From Flavipsychrobacter sp. (GTDB taxonomy: Bacteria > Bacteroidota > Bacteroidia > Chitinophagales > Chitinophagaceae), in NCBI GenBank assembly GCA_041392855.1, contig JAWKLD010000001.1, forward strand, positions 2,714,001 to 2,778,000: 64,000 bases of DNA, given 5' to 3'. Under the pieces are notes generated by a model that made no database searches, had not been told where the DNA came from, and was given only the letters and a program-made list of their open reading frames with translations. The position numbers and the translations under genes were made by a program. This document shows, piece after piece, positions 25,273 to 32,329 of the stretch; position 1 is the first letter of the stretch; each line of letters starts with the position of its first letter.

Positions 25273-26472
25273 ATGAAGAAATTAACCTTAGGTTTCGTAG
25301 CCTTATTTATGAATTTGTTTGGGGCTTTTGCACAAACGGAATCGAACTACGACGATAGAAAATTAAGCATTGAAGAGGTGAATTTTGTAACCTCTTACTA
25401 TGCACAAGAAGGTAATAATGCTGCCGTAACGGGTGGTATAGGTTCGGAGCACCTGACCGACTTTGCCAACCAGCTAGATCTGCGCTTGATCAAAAAAGAC
25501 AAGAAAGACAGAATACATACCATTATTGCAAGCATTGGTCTTGATAACTATACCTCAGCGTCTTCTGATAAAATTGACCCGACAACAATATCTTCAGCTT
25601 CATCTGGTGATACTCGTTTTTATCCAAAACTGGGCTGGACGGTTAATAATGAGAAAACAGGTTGGAGTTACGGCGCTATAGCCTCTTTCTCTAACGAGTA
25701 CGATTATACTTCTTTTGGTATAGGGTTGAATGTTGCTAAAACATCAGCAGATAAAAATAGAGAGCTGGCACTAAACGTACAGGCCTATTTTGATACATGG
25801 ACGGCCATACTTCCTGTAGAGCTACGCCCGCCAGGTAGTATGGGTAAGGATGGTGATGACGATAACTCTGCTACGCAAGAACCTCGTAATTCTATTAGTG
25901 GTTCGTTGACTTTCTCTCAGGTGGTCAACAAGCGATTGCAAATAGCGTTTATGCTGGACGGTATCTATCAACAAGGTTTATTGGCCACCCGTTTTCATAG
26001 GGTGTATTTGACAGATGGCACTGTTCGTTCTGAAAACTTGCCCGACAATAGGTTGAAAATACCAATAGGAGTAAGGGCTAATTACTTCTTAGGGAATAAC
26101 ATCATCCTACGTGGTTACTATAGGTTCTATACTGACGACTGGGGGCTAACGGCACATACGGCAAGTATCGAAGTGCCTATCAAGATCAACCCTTACTTGT
26201 CTGTAAGCCCTAACTATAGGTATTACGATCAGTCGGCAGTGAAGTATTTTGCCGCCTATGGGCAGCATACGCCTAGCGATCAATTCTATACCAGCGATTA
26301 CGACCTCTCTAAGTTCAACAGCCATTTGATAGGTACAGGCATACGATGGGCACCGGAGAGTGGTGTGTTTGGGGTGCGCCAGTTTGCTGTGCTGGAGCTG
26401 AGGTATGGTCATTATATACGCAGCACGGGCTTAACGTCTGATATTATAACGCTGGGTATGAAGTTTAAATAA
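25273..26472 (+). CDS. DUF3570 outer-membrane beta-barrel protein
   Basis: The 399-aa protein has a signal peptide (LGFVALFMNLFGAFAQ) and regularly spaced amphipathic strands through the whole length, e.g. WSYGAIASFSNEYDYTSFGI, LQIAFMLDGIYQQGLL and GVRANYFLGNNIILRGYYRF. The last strand ends in Phe-Lys after ITLGMKF. This matches DUF3570, a large outer-membrane barrel. It closes the thioredoxin-apbE-DUF4266 operon, so the four proteins probably form one envelope redox system, with DUF4266 as a carrier and DUF3570 as its outer-membrane partner. The biochemical output is unknown. Confidence 0.88.
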   Translation: MKKLTLGFVALFMNLFGAFAQTESNYDDRKLSIEEVNFVTSYYAQEGNNAAVTGGIGSEHLTDFANQLDLRLIKKDKKDRIHTIIASIGLDNYTSASSDKIDPTTISSASSGDTRFYPKLGWTVNNEKTGWSYGAIASFSNEYDYTSFGIGLNVAKTSADKNRELALNVQAYFDTWTAILPVELRPPGSMGKDGDDDNSATQEPRNSISGSLTFSQVVNKRLQIAFMLDGIYQQGLLATRFHRVYLTDGTVRSENLPDNRLKIPIGVRANYFLGNNIILRGYYRFYTDDWGLTAHTASIEVPIKINPYLSVSPNYRYYDQSAVKYFAAYGQHTPSDQFYTSDYDLSKFNSHLIGTGIRWAPESGVFGVRQFAVLELRYGHYIRSTGLTSDIITLGMKFK

Positions 26473-26512
26473 GTTTTCATGTTTATGATATGGAGATTAA
26501 TCCGTCAGCATA

Positions 26513-26520
26513 TACCTTTG
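26513..26520 (+). promoter_or_regulatory. -7 promoter box of the eIF1-like gene
   Basis: TACCTTTG ends 5 nt before ATG 26525, so the predicted transcript has almost no leader. Confidence 0.6.
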
Positions 26521-26524
26521 TACT

Positions 26525-26866
26525 ATGTCTAAGAAAAACAAAGGGCGTGCTGATGGGTTGGTCTATTCTACCAACCAAGACTACTACAACGATTTTGAAG
26601 AGGATAATCTGGATGGGGAAACCCTCCCCAAAAACCAACAAAAGCTACGTGTACGGATAGAAACCAAGCACCGTGGCGGTAAAGTGGTGACGATTGTAGC
26701 CAATTTTGAAGGTACGGAGGAGGACAGAAAAGATTTGGGCAAGGAGCTGAAAACCAAGTGTGGCACGGGTGGTAGCGTGAAAGACGGCGAAATAATCGTT
26801 CAGGGAGACTACAAACAGAAAATAATCGACTTATTGAAGGGCATGGGTTATGTATTAACCAAATGA
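26525..26866 (+). CDS. SUI1/eIF1-like translation factor (YciH family)
   Basis: The 113-aa protein has a variable N-terminus and a SUI1 domain from about residue 40: LRVRIETKHRGGKVVTIVAN, FEGTEEDRKDLGKELKTKCG and GGSVKDGEIIVQGDYKQKII. Eukaryotic eIF1 selects start codons, and bacterial YciH-type relatives act on the ribosome under some conditions. It is interesting that the gene itself is predicted to be leaderless. It is followed after 30 bp by the transketolase half-gene, which has its own -7 box. Confidence 0.95.
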   Translation: MSKKNKGRADGLVYSTNQDYYNDFEEDNLDGETLPKNQQKLRVRIETKHRGGKVVTIVANFEGTEEDRKDLGKELKTKCGTGGSVKDGEIIVQGDYKQKIIDLLKGMGYVLTK

Positions 26867-26872
26867 TAAACT

Positions 26873-26880
26873 TATTTTTG
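26873..26880 (+). promoter_or_regulatory. -7 promoter box of the transketolase gene
   Basis: TATTTTTG is an exact TAnnTTTG match, 16 nt before ATG 26897. Confidence 0.5.
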
Positions 26881-26896
26881 CACTGACTTTTAGCAC

Positions 26897-27853
26897 ATGT
26901 TACAAGATATACAACAACTAGACAAGAAAGACACGCGCTCTGGCTTTGGAGAAGGCATAGTAGAAGCGGCTCGTAAAAACCCTAATGTAGTGGCACTTAC
27001 TGCTGACTTGGCAGGCTCACTAAAGTTGGGCAAATTCATGAAAGAGTTTCCAGACCGCTATATACAATGCGGTATTGCGGAGGCTAACATGATGGGCGTA
27101 GCAGCTGGTTTAACCATTGGTGGGAAAATACCTTTCACCACTACGTTTGCCAACTTCTCTACCTCTCGTGTATATGACCAGATACGCCAGTCTATCGCTT
27201 ATAGTGGTAAGAATGTAAAAATATGTGCATCGCACGCGGGGCTTACTTTGGGTGAAGACGGTGCTACCCACCAAGTATTGGAAGATATAGGTATGATGCG
27301 TATGCTACCGGGTATGAAGGTGATCGTACCTTGCGACTTTACACAAACCAAGCTGGCTACTATGGCTATTGCTGAAGATGAAGGCGCGGTGTATTTGCGC
27401 TTTGGTCGCCCGGGATGGCCTGTATTTACTACCGAAGACCAAGACTTTCAGATAGGTAAGGCACAGATAATGGCAGAGGGTACGGATGTAACCATCATTG
27501 CTTGTGGCCATCTGGTATGGACGGCAGTAGAAGCGGCTAAAGAACTAGCAGAAGCAGGTATCTCTGTTGAATTAATAAACATGCACACGATAAAACCTCT
27601 GGATGAGGAAGCGATCATAAAATCTGTTGGTAAAACAGGCTGTGTGGTAACTGCTGAAGAGCACCAACGCAATGGTGGCTTGGGCGATGCAGTAGCACAA
27701 GTACTGGCACAAAACAGACCTGCCCCTCAGGAGTTTATTGCGGTGAATGATAGCTTTGGAGAAAGTGGAAAACCTACTGACCTGTTAGAGAAGTATGGCT
27801 TGGGTAAAGGGCATATTGTAGCTGCGGTGAAGAAAGTAATGCAGCGTAAATAA
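26897..27853 (+). CDS. Transketolase, C-terminal subunit
   Basis: The 318-aa protein covers the pyrimidine-binding and C-terminal domains of transketolase: TRSGFGEGIVEAARKNPNVV, QCGIAEANMMGVAAGLTIGG, SHAGLTLGEDGATHQVLEDI and VVTAEEHQRNGGLGDAVAQV. The catalytic Glu lies in IAEANM. The thiamine-diphosphate-binding N-terminal subunit, normally a separate gene in such split enzymes and usually adjacent, is not in this window. The upstream neighbour is the eIF1-like gene, so the partner must lie elsewhere. The assembled enzyme would transfer two-carbon units in the pentose phosphate pathway. Confidence 0.93.
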   Translation: MLQDIQQLDKKDTRSGFGEGIVEAARKNPNVVALTADLAGSLKLGKFMKEFPDRYIQCGIAEANMMGVAAGLTIGGKIPFTTTFANFSTSRVYDQIRQSIAYSGKNVKICASHAGLTLGEDGATHQVLEDIGMMRMLPGMKVIVPCDFTQTKLATMAIAEDEGAVYLRFGRPGWPVFTTEDQDFQIGKAQIMAEGTDVTIIACGHLVWTAVEAAKELAEAGISVELINMHTIKPLDEEAIIKSVGKTGCVVTAEEHQRNGGLGDAVAQVLAQNRPAPQEFIAVNDSFGESGKPTDLLEKYGLGKGHIVAAVKKVMQRK

Positions 27854-27883
27854 GACAAATACAGTTTGGCAAATTAATAGTTC

Positions 27884-27910
27884 ACAGCCCCAAGCAATGC
27901 TTGGGGCTGT
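27884..27910. terminator. Hairpin between the transketolase and RelA/SpoT genes
   Basis: ACAGCCCCAAGC and GCTTGGGGCTGT are exact complements around a short loop (27884-27910). The downstream T-tract is poor, so it may act as a partial terminator or mRNA 3' stabiliser for the two convergent genes. Confidence 0.6.
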
Positions 27911-27959
27911 ATTGTGTGTTTAGGAGAAGTACATACCTTTATGAAATGCGGTTTTAGCA

Positions 27960-29036
27960 TTACTTTGAAAATGTTATACCATACTTTTCTGTTAGTAGGT
28001 CTGTATCTATATTAAATTTACCCCAAAAGTCTTTGTAAGAAGTTGCAGTATTGTTTTCCCAGTGTTCTTTGGTTTTAACTTCTTCAAGGTACTTTTTATA
28101 ATCATGTGTGATAAGTATGCTTACAATAATTGCATTTAAGGCATTAAAATTTCTATAGTCTGCAAAATGTGATATCGCATGTTCTTCGAATTTTTCTGGG
28201 ATTATTTTATCAAGATCTGAAAGGGTTACAAGCCCGAATTTTTTTAGTTCTTCTAACGCTAATTTTTCTCTTTCTGAATCAAAAAATTCAGGTATAATAT
28301 TATTGTCAAATAAGTTTTTGAATTTTGTTTTAAAATATTCTTTTATCGTTGTAGAATTGATGGGGAAGTCTAAATTCCCTTTTAATGCAGACTCTTTCAC
28401 TTCTTGAGCAATTTCATCAATTTTATTTGATATTGAATTGAATTCTCTATCTGCTGATTCCATAGCAGCAGCTAACAAGCCAAACCTTCTTTGAATATCA
28501 TCGGGTAGAACGCCAGAAAATTTATAGTTTCTGTCATGTTCTATTTCAGCCCATGCATGTTGTAGAATTGTTCGTATTTGTATTTCAAATTTTAGATTTT
28601 TGAATCTTTTATATTCAGGTAAAGCTAATCTGTCATCAGACATAGAAGCTATATAATGTATTGATTTGTAACCTACTTTATCTACGCCAAGCTCCTCACC
28701 TTTATTGACAGAATTCTCTTTATCAATTGTAAAATTGTCCTCTACTATTCTGCTTACTCTAGCATTGTCATCTTCAACATATGTTACAATGCGTACTCCT
28801 GCTAAATCAGTTATTTCTTCTTTAGGGTTATTATAGTTCTTGGTGTCTAGTTTTTTAGAAAGGCTCTTAATGTCTTTTTCCCTACAGGAAACATAATGGT
28901 AATTTACCTTTTCTACATCAAGAAGCTCTTTCAAAATGCTCTCAACTTTTCTAGCAAGTGTAGCATAAGTCTTTTGATTATTAATATACCATTCAAGAAA
29001 ATCCTTATGTTTTGATGTTTGGTCTTGTGTAGACAT
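27960..29036 (-). CDS. RelA/SpoT synthetase-domain protein with C-terminal extension
   Basis: The 358-aa protein has a (p)ppGpp-synthetase-type domain over about residues 20-215: EITDLAGVRIVTY (75-86), GYKSIHYIAS (122-131) and EIQIRTILQHAWAEIEHD (151-168), with catalytic E151. The HD hydrolase, TGS and ACT domains are absent. Residues 216-358 are a helix-rich extension (IKEYFKTKFKNLF...ALEELKKFGLVTLSDL...FWGKFNIDTDLL) of no family I recognise. Synthetase-only proteins are either housekeeping alarmone synthases or toxSAS toxins. A single chain of this size recalls CapRel-type fused toxin-antitoxins used in phage defence. Base composition seems more AT-rich than the transketolase gene next to it. 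The toxin assignment is speculation. Confidence 0.8.
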   Translation of the reverse strand: MSTQDQTSKHKDFLEWYINNQKTYATLARKVESILKELLDVEKVNYHYVSCREKDIKSLSKKLDTKNYNNPKEEITDLAGVRIVTYVEDDNARVSRIVEDNFTIDKENSVNKGEELGVDKVGYKSIHYIASMSDDRLALPEYKRFKNLKFEIQIRTILQHAWAEIEHDRNYKFSGVLPDDIQRRFGLLAAAMESADREFNSISNKIDEIAQEVKESALKGNLDFPINSTTIKEYFKTKFKNLFDNNIIPEFFDSEREKLALEELKKFGLVTLSDLDKIIPEKFEEHAISHFADYRNFNALNAIIVSILITHDYKKYLEEVKTKEHWENNTATSYKDFWGKFNIDTDLLTEKYGITFSK

Positions 29037-29101
29037 ATAGACGAGTTTGAATAAAGGTATATATTTCTAAATCCTTACAACAGGGTGTTTTCACTCTATT
29101 T

Positions 29102-29227
29102 TTAATTCACAATATTATACTCCTCAAATACTACCTCGCCAAAATCCTTTGGTGTTTTGATAGTCGATTTGTGGGAGGTCTCTGGGTCGAAGGTGGTATG
29201 CTCTTGTACGCTTACACGATGAAGGTA
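29102..29227 (-). pseudogene. In-frame 3' extension after a stop codon, likely lost C-terminus
   Basis: Directly after the TGA that ends the gene at 29228, 41 more codons stay open in the same frame to a TAA at 29102-29104. The reading is protein-like (YLHRVSVQEHTTFDPETSHK at its start, FGEVVFEEYNI near its end). The TGA could have been TGG (Trp), giving a continuous GRWYLHRV. I therefore read this as the severed end of the preceding gene. Confidence 0.65.
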
Positions 29228-29743
29228 TCATCTCCCGTCTGCCGCGTTATATTTAAAAGTAGGGTCGTGCGTCCATCGGTAGCTAGAGCCTCCGTAATGT
29301 TCTAAGGTAAAGTAGCCATTCTTGATAACTACATCAGAAAAGGGGTCGCCAAACGTACCACCACATTCTTTACAAAGTACTGCATTGGCACAATAGGCAA
29401 CTTGCGAGAGCTTACCTTCGGCATCGCCAACAAGTAGGGCAACGGCTCTATTGGTCATATCGTCTGGGTTGTTGAGTGGCTCAAGTATAATGATGGCATC
29501 TTCGTAGTCGTCTCTGTTCAGGTCGCCTTTATAAGCATTGTACAAGGTATAGCCTTTAGGTACAAATTCTTCATAAGGGTTTTCGTCTATCTCGTCGGGT
29601 ATGTCTTCCGCCATGGCTTCATCGGTCACAACTTCTTCTTGTGCAGCTGTATCTGTATTGTTGGTTGTAGTTTGACTTGGGTTATTGCCACAGGCTACTA
29701 GTAGCAGACATGCGAATAGAACGGAAAACTGTTTGTTATTCAT
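29228..29743 (-). CDS. Lipoprotein of unknown function, apparently truncated by an in-frame TGA
   Basis: The 171-aa product has a lipoprotein signal (SVLFACLLLVAC), a Thr/Asn/Glu-rich linker, and a soluble domain from about residue 55 (PKGYTLYNAYKGDLNRDDYEDAIIILE, then AVALLVGDAEGKLSQVAYC). The NRDDYEDAIII segment looks like the calcium-binding loops of FG-GAP/VCBS-type proteins. The frame stays open for 41 more codons beyond the TGA at 29228-29230. The truncated protein would lack the last conserved-looking strand. It may be a recent nonsense mutation, a sequencing error or readthrough. Confidence 0.75.
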   Translation of the reverse strand: MNNKQFSVLFACLLLVACGNNPSQTTTNNTDTAAQEEVVTDEAMAEDIPDEIDENPYEEFVPKGYTLYNAYKGDLNRDDYEDAIIILEPLNNPDDMTNRAVALLVGDAEGKLSQVAYCANAVLCKECGGTFGDPFSDVVIKNGYFTLEHYGGSSYRWTHDPTFKYNAADGR

Positions 29744-29810
29744 ATCCTAAAAATAGCTTTTTGACAGAGACATAACTAACGCTACAAAAATCTATACTTA
29801 TCTTAGTCGC

Positions 29811-30263
29811 ATGATGAGGATAGTCTATAGCATATTAATAGTAGCAGCATTAGGCATGGTCATGTCTTGTGGCAACCCCAAAGATCTGGAGTATGTAGAT
29901 GTGAAGGGGATGTCTATAAAGGAAATTAGTATGACACCTCTGGTAGAGCTGGAGATAGCCTTTTACAACCCCAACAAGCATGGCATGACTATGAAAGATG
30001 CCGATATGGATCTTTACATCAATGATAAAAAGGTAGGGCATGCCGAGTTGATGAAGAGCTACGATGTACCTGCTTTAGATACTTTTATATTGCCCGTAAG
30101 GCTCAATGCAGATATGAAGGCGGTGCTGCCCAATACCTTAGCGCTATTACTCAACAAAGAAGTAGACGTAGAACTAAAAGGAACCGTAAAAGCTGGCAGA
30201 GGCGTATATATTCCTATACCTATACGCTATAAAGGAAAGCAGAAACTGGATATAGGATTTTAA
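29811..30263 (+). CDS. LEA type 2 family lipoprotein
   Basis: The 150-aa protein has a lipobox (GMVMSC, Cys near residue 20) followed by a single LEA14/WHy-type beta-sandwich: EISMTPLVELEIAFYNPNKHGMTMKDADMDLYIND, VPALDTFILPVRLNADM and VELKGTVKAG. Bacterial LEA-2 lipoproteins sit at the inner leaflet of the outer membrane, where they may protect against desiccation; their biochemistry is unclear. TATCTTAG, a near -7 box, ends 5 nt before the ATG. A second ATG follows at 29814 and could equally be the start. Confidence 0.85.
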   Translation: MMRIVYSILIVAALGMVMSCGNPKDLEYVDVKGMSIKEISMTPLVELEIAFYNPNKHGMTMKDADMDLYINDKKVGHAELMKSYDVPALDTFILPVRLNADMKAVLPNTLALLLNKEVDVELKGTVKAGRGVYIPIPIRYKGKQKLDIGF

Positions 30264-30283
30264 AATTACTTTTTGATAAAGTA

Positions 30284-30910
30284 TCAATTGTACCCTTTAC
30301 AATCACCTTTATAAAACCAGCGGTTGTCAAAAATTGTCTTGTAATTATCGGCGTAAGGGATAAAAAATTGATTGCGAAGAGTATCTACAAGTATTAAAGT
30401 GTCATTTAATGGTGTTATAGCTATTCCGTCATTCACAATCGTGATTGTGTCATTGTTTCCATGCCATTTACCATAATACCATGCATTTCCTAAAAATGCA
30501 CCAGTCCAATGTAATTCAAATGTGCTGTCAGCGCGAAATTTTAAATTAGCCTGGTTCATTGTCCCTTCAAAACATCCCTTTAGTACCACCTTGCTTTCAA
30601 AAAGTTCAGATGAAGGTATTTTTTTATTTATCCAAGCATATGGTATTCCAGCAAAAGCGAATAGGTATAGAATAAGCGTGATTAGAACATATTTATTTAT
30701 AGGTTCTAACAGTAATGTTCTTACTAATGTCTTTATGAACTTAATGAAGAAAACAACCGTTAAGACTGAATAAAATAGAGCAAGCGGTATAATAATGTAG
30801 CCCTTAGTAAACTTATCAATATGATAATGAAAAAAGACAACTATGAGATAACTAACAACAAGTTTTAATGCTGTTCTTAGTCTCTTTTTAGATATTGTTC
30901 CCTCATTCAT
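30284..30910 (-). CDS. Membrane protein of unknown function
   Basis: The 208-aa protein has three predicted transmembrane helices in its first half (LVVSYLIVVFFHYHI, IIPLALFYSVLTVVFFIKFI, YVLITLILYLFAFAGIPYAWI). A soluble C-terminal beta-domain (about 110-208) follows with WTGAFLGNAWYYGKW, DTITIVNDGIAITPLNDTLIL and DNRWFYKGDC. The C-terminal part resembles lipocalin-like folds that measure bound ligand, but the match is weak. Base composition is AT-rich compared with the flanking dcd and LEA genes. I do not recognise a family. Confidence 0.65.
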   Translation of the reverse strand: MNEGTISKKRLRTALKLVVSYLIVVFFHYHIDKFTKGYIIIPLALFYSVLTVVFFIKFIKTLVRTLLLEPINKYVLITLILYLFAFAGIPYAWINKKIPSSELFESKVVLKGCFEGTMNQANLKFRADSTFELHWTGAFLGNAWYYGKWHGNNDTITIVNDGIAITPLNDTLILVDTLRNQFFIPYADNYKTIFDNRWFYKGDCKGYN

Positions 30911-30954
30911 AAAGGGTGAAAGTAATAAAGTTTAATAGTCTGTATAGGTAGAGA

Positions 30955-31491
30955 CTAAAACTTATTCTTCCACATCATACTCTCAATAGGTCTGTTTGGT
31001 TGGTTGCCATACTTAGCATTTTTCTTTTGGTTGTATTTCACCTCTATCTCACCATCTACTGGGAAGTAGATGAGCTGACCGATAGGCATACCCGCATATA
31101 CTTTTACAGGCTGCTTTACAGAAATTTCCAAAGTCCAGTTGCCACAGAAGCCAACATCACCTTTACCCGCTGTAGCGTGTATGTCTATACCCAAACGGCC
31201 TGTAGATGATTTACCTTCTAAGAAAGGCACATGCGCATGTGTCTCCGTATACTCAGCTGTAACGCCTAAGTAAAACACGTGCGGATACAATACAAAACCC
31301 TCTTCAGGGATTTCAAAGGTTTCTATCTGATTATGCTTCTTTGCATCAATGATATGTTCTTTATAAGTAGCCAGTGTAGAGCCAAGATGTACATCGTAGC
31401 TATTGCTACCCAAGTCGGCACGATTGTAAGGTTCAATCTTGATCGTGCCCTTTTCCATTTCTTCTAGTATGCGCTTATCAGAAAGTATCAT
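30955..31491 (-). CDS. dcd: dCTP deaminase
   Basis: Dcd converts dCTP to dUTP, feeding thymidylate synthesis through dUMP and so upstream of thyA at 10662. The 178 aa contain LGSNSYDVHLGSTL, the FVLYPHVFYLGVTAEY strand, LEGKSSTGRLGIDIHATAGKGDVGFCGNWTLEI (with the catalytic Glu in the following LEISV) and GMPIGQLIYF. Length and motifs are those of the monofunctional enzyme; nothing suggests the fused dUTPase form. TATATTTG ends 6 nt before the ATG, so the mRNA is predicted to be leaderless. Confidence 0.95.
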   Translation of the reverse strand: MILSDKRILEEMEKGTIKIEPYNRADLGSNSYDVHLGSTLATYKEHIIDAKKHNQIETFEIPEEGFVLYPHVFYLGVTAEYTETHAHVPFLEGKSSTGRLGIDIHATAGKGDVGFCGNWTLEISVKQPVKVYAGMPIGQLIYFPVDGEIEVKYNQKKNAKYGNQPNRPIESMMWKNKF

Positions 31492-31496
31492 GACCG

Positions 31497-31504
31497 CAAA
31501 TATA
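31497..31504 (-). promoter_or_regulatory. -7 promoter box of dcd
   Basis: TATATTTG on the minus strand, 6 nt before the dcd ATG. It faces away from the equivalent box of the phosphopantetheinyl transferase gene. Confidence 0.6.
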
Positions 31505-31576
31505 TATAAAGCCCTGTAACCGCTAAAGGGTAAGAAAATGTTTTTATCCTCATTACATCTTCAGCTATTAACAGGG

Positions 31577-31584
31577 TATATTTG
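31577..31584 (+). promoter_or_regulatory. -7 promoter box of the phosphopantetheinyl transferase gene
   Basis: TATATTTG ends 5 nt before ATG 31589, which supports that ATG over the more upstream one at 31538. Confidence 0.6.
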
Positions 31585-31588
31585 CAGT

Positions 31589-32227
31589 ATGCCACTATTC
31601 AGAGAATGGAGTAGCGATGCCTACAGCCTAGCCGCAATATGGAAGATAGAAGAGCCTGAAAGCTTTTTTATTGACCGTACGGGTATCACCTCAGATATAA
31701 AGAATGAAAAAAGAAGAATAGAGCGACTGGCAGGTAGGTTTCTGCTCAAATATTTGAAAAACGACTTTCCGCTATTGAATATACAGAAGGATGAGCACGA
31801 TAAGCCCCGCTTGGCTAATAATGAGTATTATTTCTCCATCTCCCACTCATGGCCCTACGTGGCCGCTGTGGTAAGCCCCTATGTAGAATGTGGTATAGAT
31901 ATACAGTGCTGGCACAAAAGAATGGAGGCTTTGCAGAATAAATTTCTCTCTCCTGAGGAGCAAGCCTACTTTAATAATGATACCAAGCTCATTACACTGG
32001 CATGGAGTGCTAAAGAGGCTGCTTATAAATGGCAGGGACGAAGAGGCGTGGAGTTTATCGACCATCTTCCATTGGTAAATTTTAAAGAACAGGAATTTCA
32101 CTACGATCTGGATATTGAGCTGCAACTTACCAACCCTAAGATGGAAATTTCCTCACAAGGCGTTATACGTCAAGACTTTGCGTGTGCTTATATCGTACAC
32201 CAAGAGATAGTACATCCTAAATTCTAA
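31589..32227 (+). CDS. 4'-phosphopantetheinyl transferase, Sfp-type
   Basis: The 212-aa enzyme moves phosphopantetheine from CoA to a Ser of carrier proteins. The Sfp-family motifs are present: KPRLANNEYYFSISHSWPYV (P1/P2 region), ECGIDIQCW with the Mg-binding acidic pair, and WSAKEAAYKWQGRRGVEF. The length is near the Sfp class (about 220 aa) rather than AcpS (about 120 aa). I start at 31589 because the promoter box lies after the earlier ATG at 31538. Which carrier it serves is unknown; no PKS or NRPS genes are in the window. Confidence 0.9.
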   Translation: MPLFREWSSDAYSLAAIWKIEEPESFFIDRTGITSDIKNEKRRIERLAGRFLLKYLKNDFPLLNIQKDEHDKPRLANNEYYFSISHSWPYVAAVVSPYVECGIDIQCWHKRMEALQNKFLSPEEQAYFNNDTKLITLAWSAKEAAYKWQGRRGVEFIDHLPLVNFKEQEFHYDLDIELQLTNPKMEISSQGVIRQDFACAYIVHQEIVHPKF

Positions 32228-32281
32228 TATTTATTAAATAAAATAATAATATTAATTATTTTTTAGGTTTCACTCGTTTTT

Positions 32282-32313
32282 TTGATGTTTTGACAGAAAT
32301 TCTATTAAATTTG
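32282..32313 (+). promoter_or_regulatory. Promoter of the glutamine synthetase gene
   Basis: TTG at 32282-32284 and TAAATTTG at 32306-32313 are separated by 21 bp, a good -33/-7 pair. The box ends 17 nt before ATG 32330. An AT-rich tract with short inverted repeats (32226-32265) lies upstream. Confidence 0.6.
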
Positions 32314-32329
32314 CAAAAAATTTAATCTA

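Noticed and set aside
29811..30263. Continuation of the interrupted lipoprotein gene on the other strand
   Set aside because: The LEA-2 protein is complete with its own lipobox and near -7 box, and it lies on the opposite strand.
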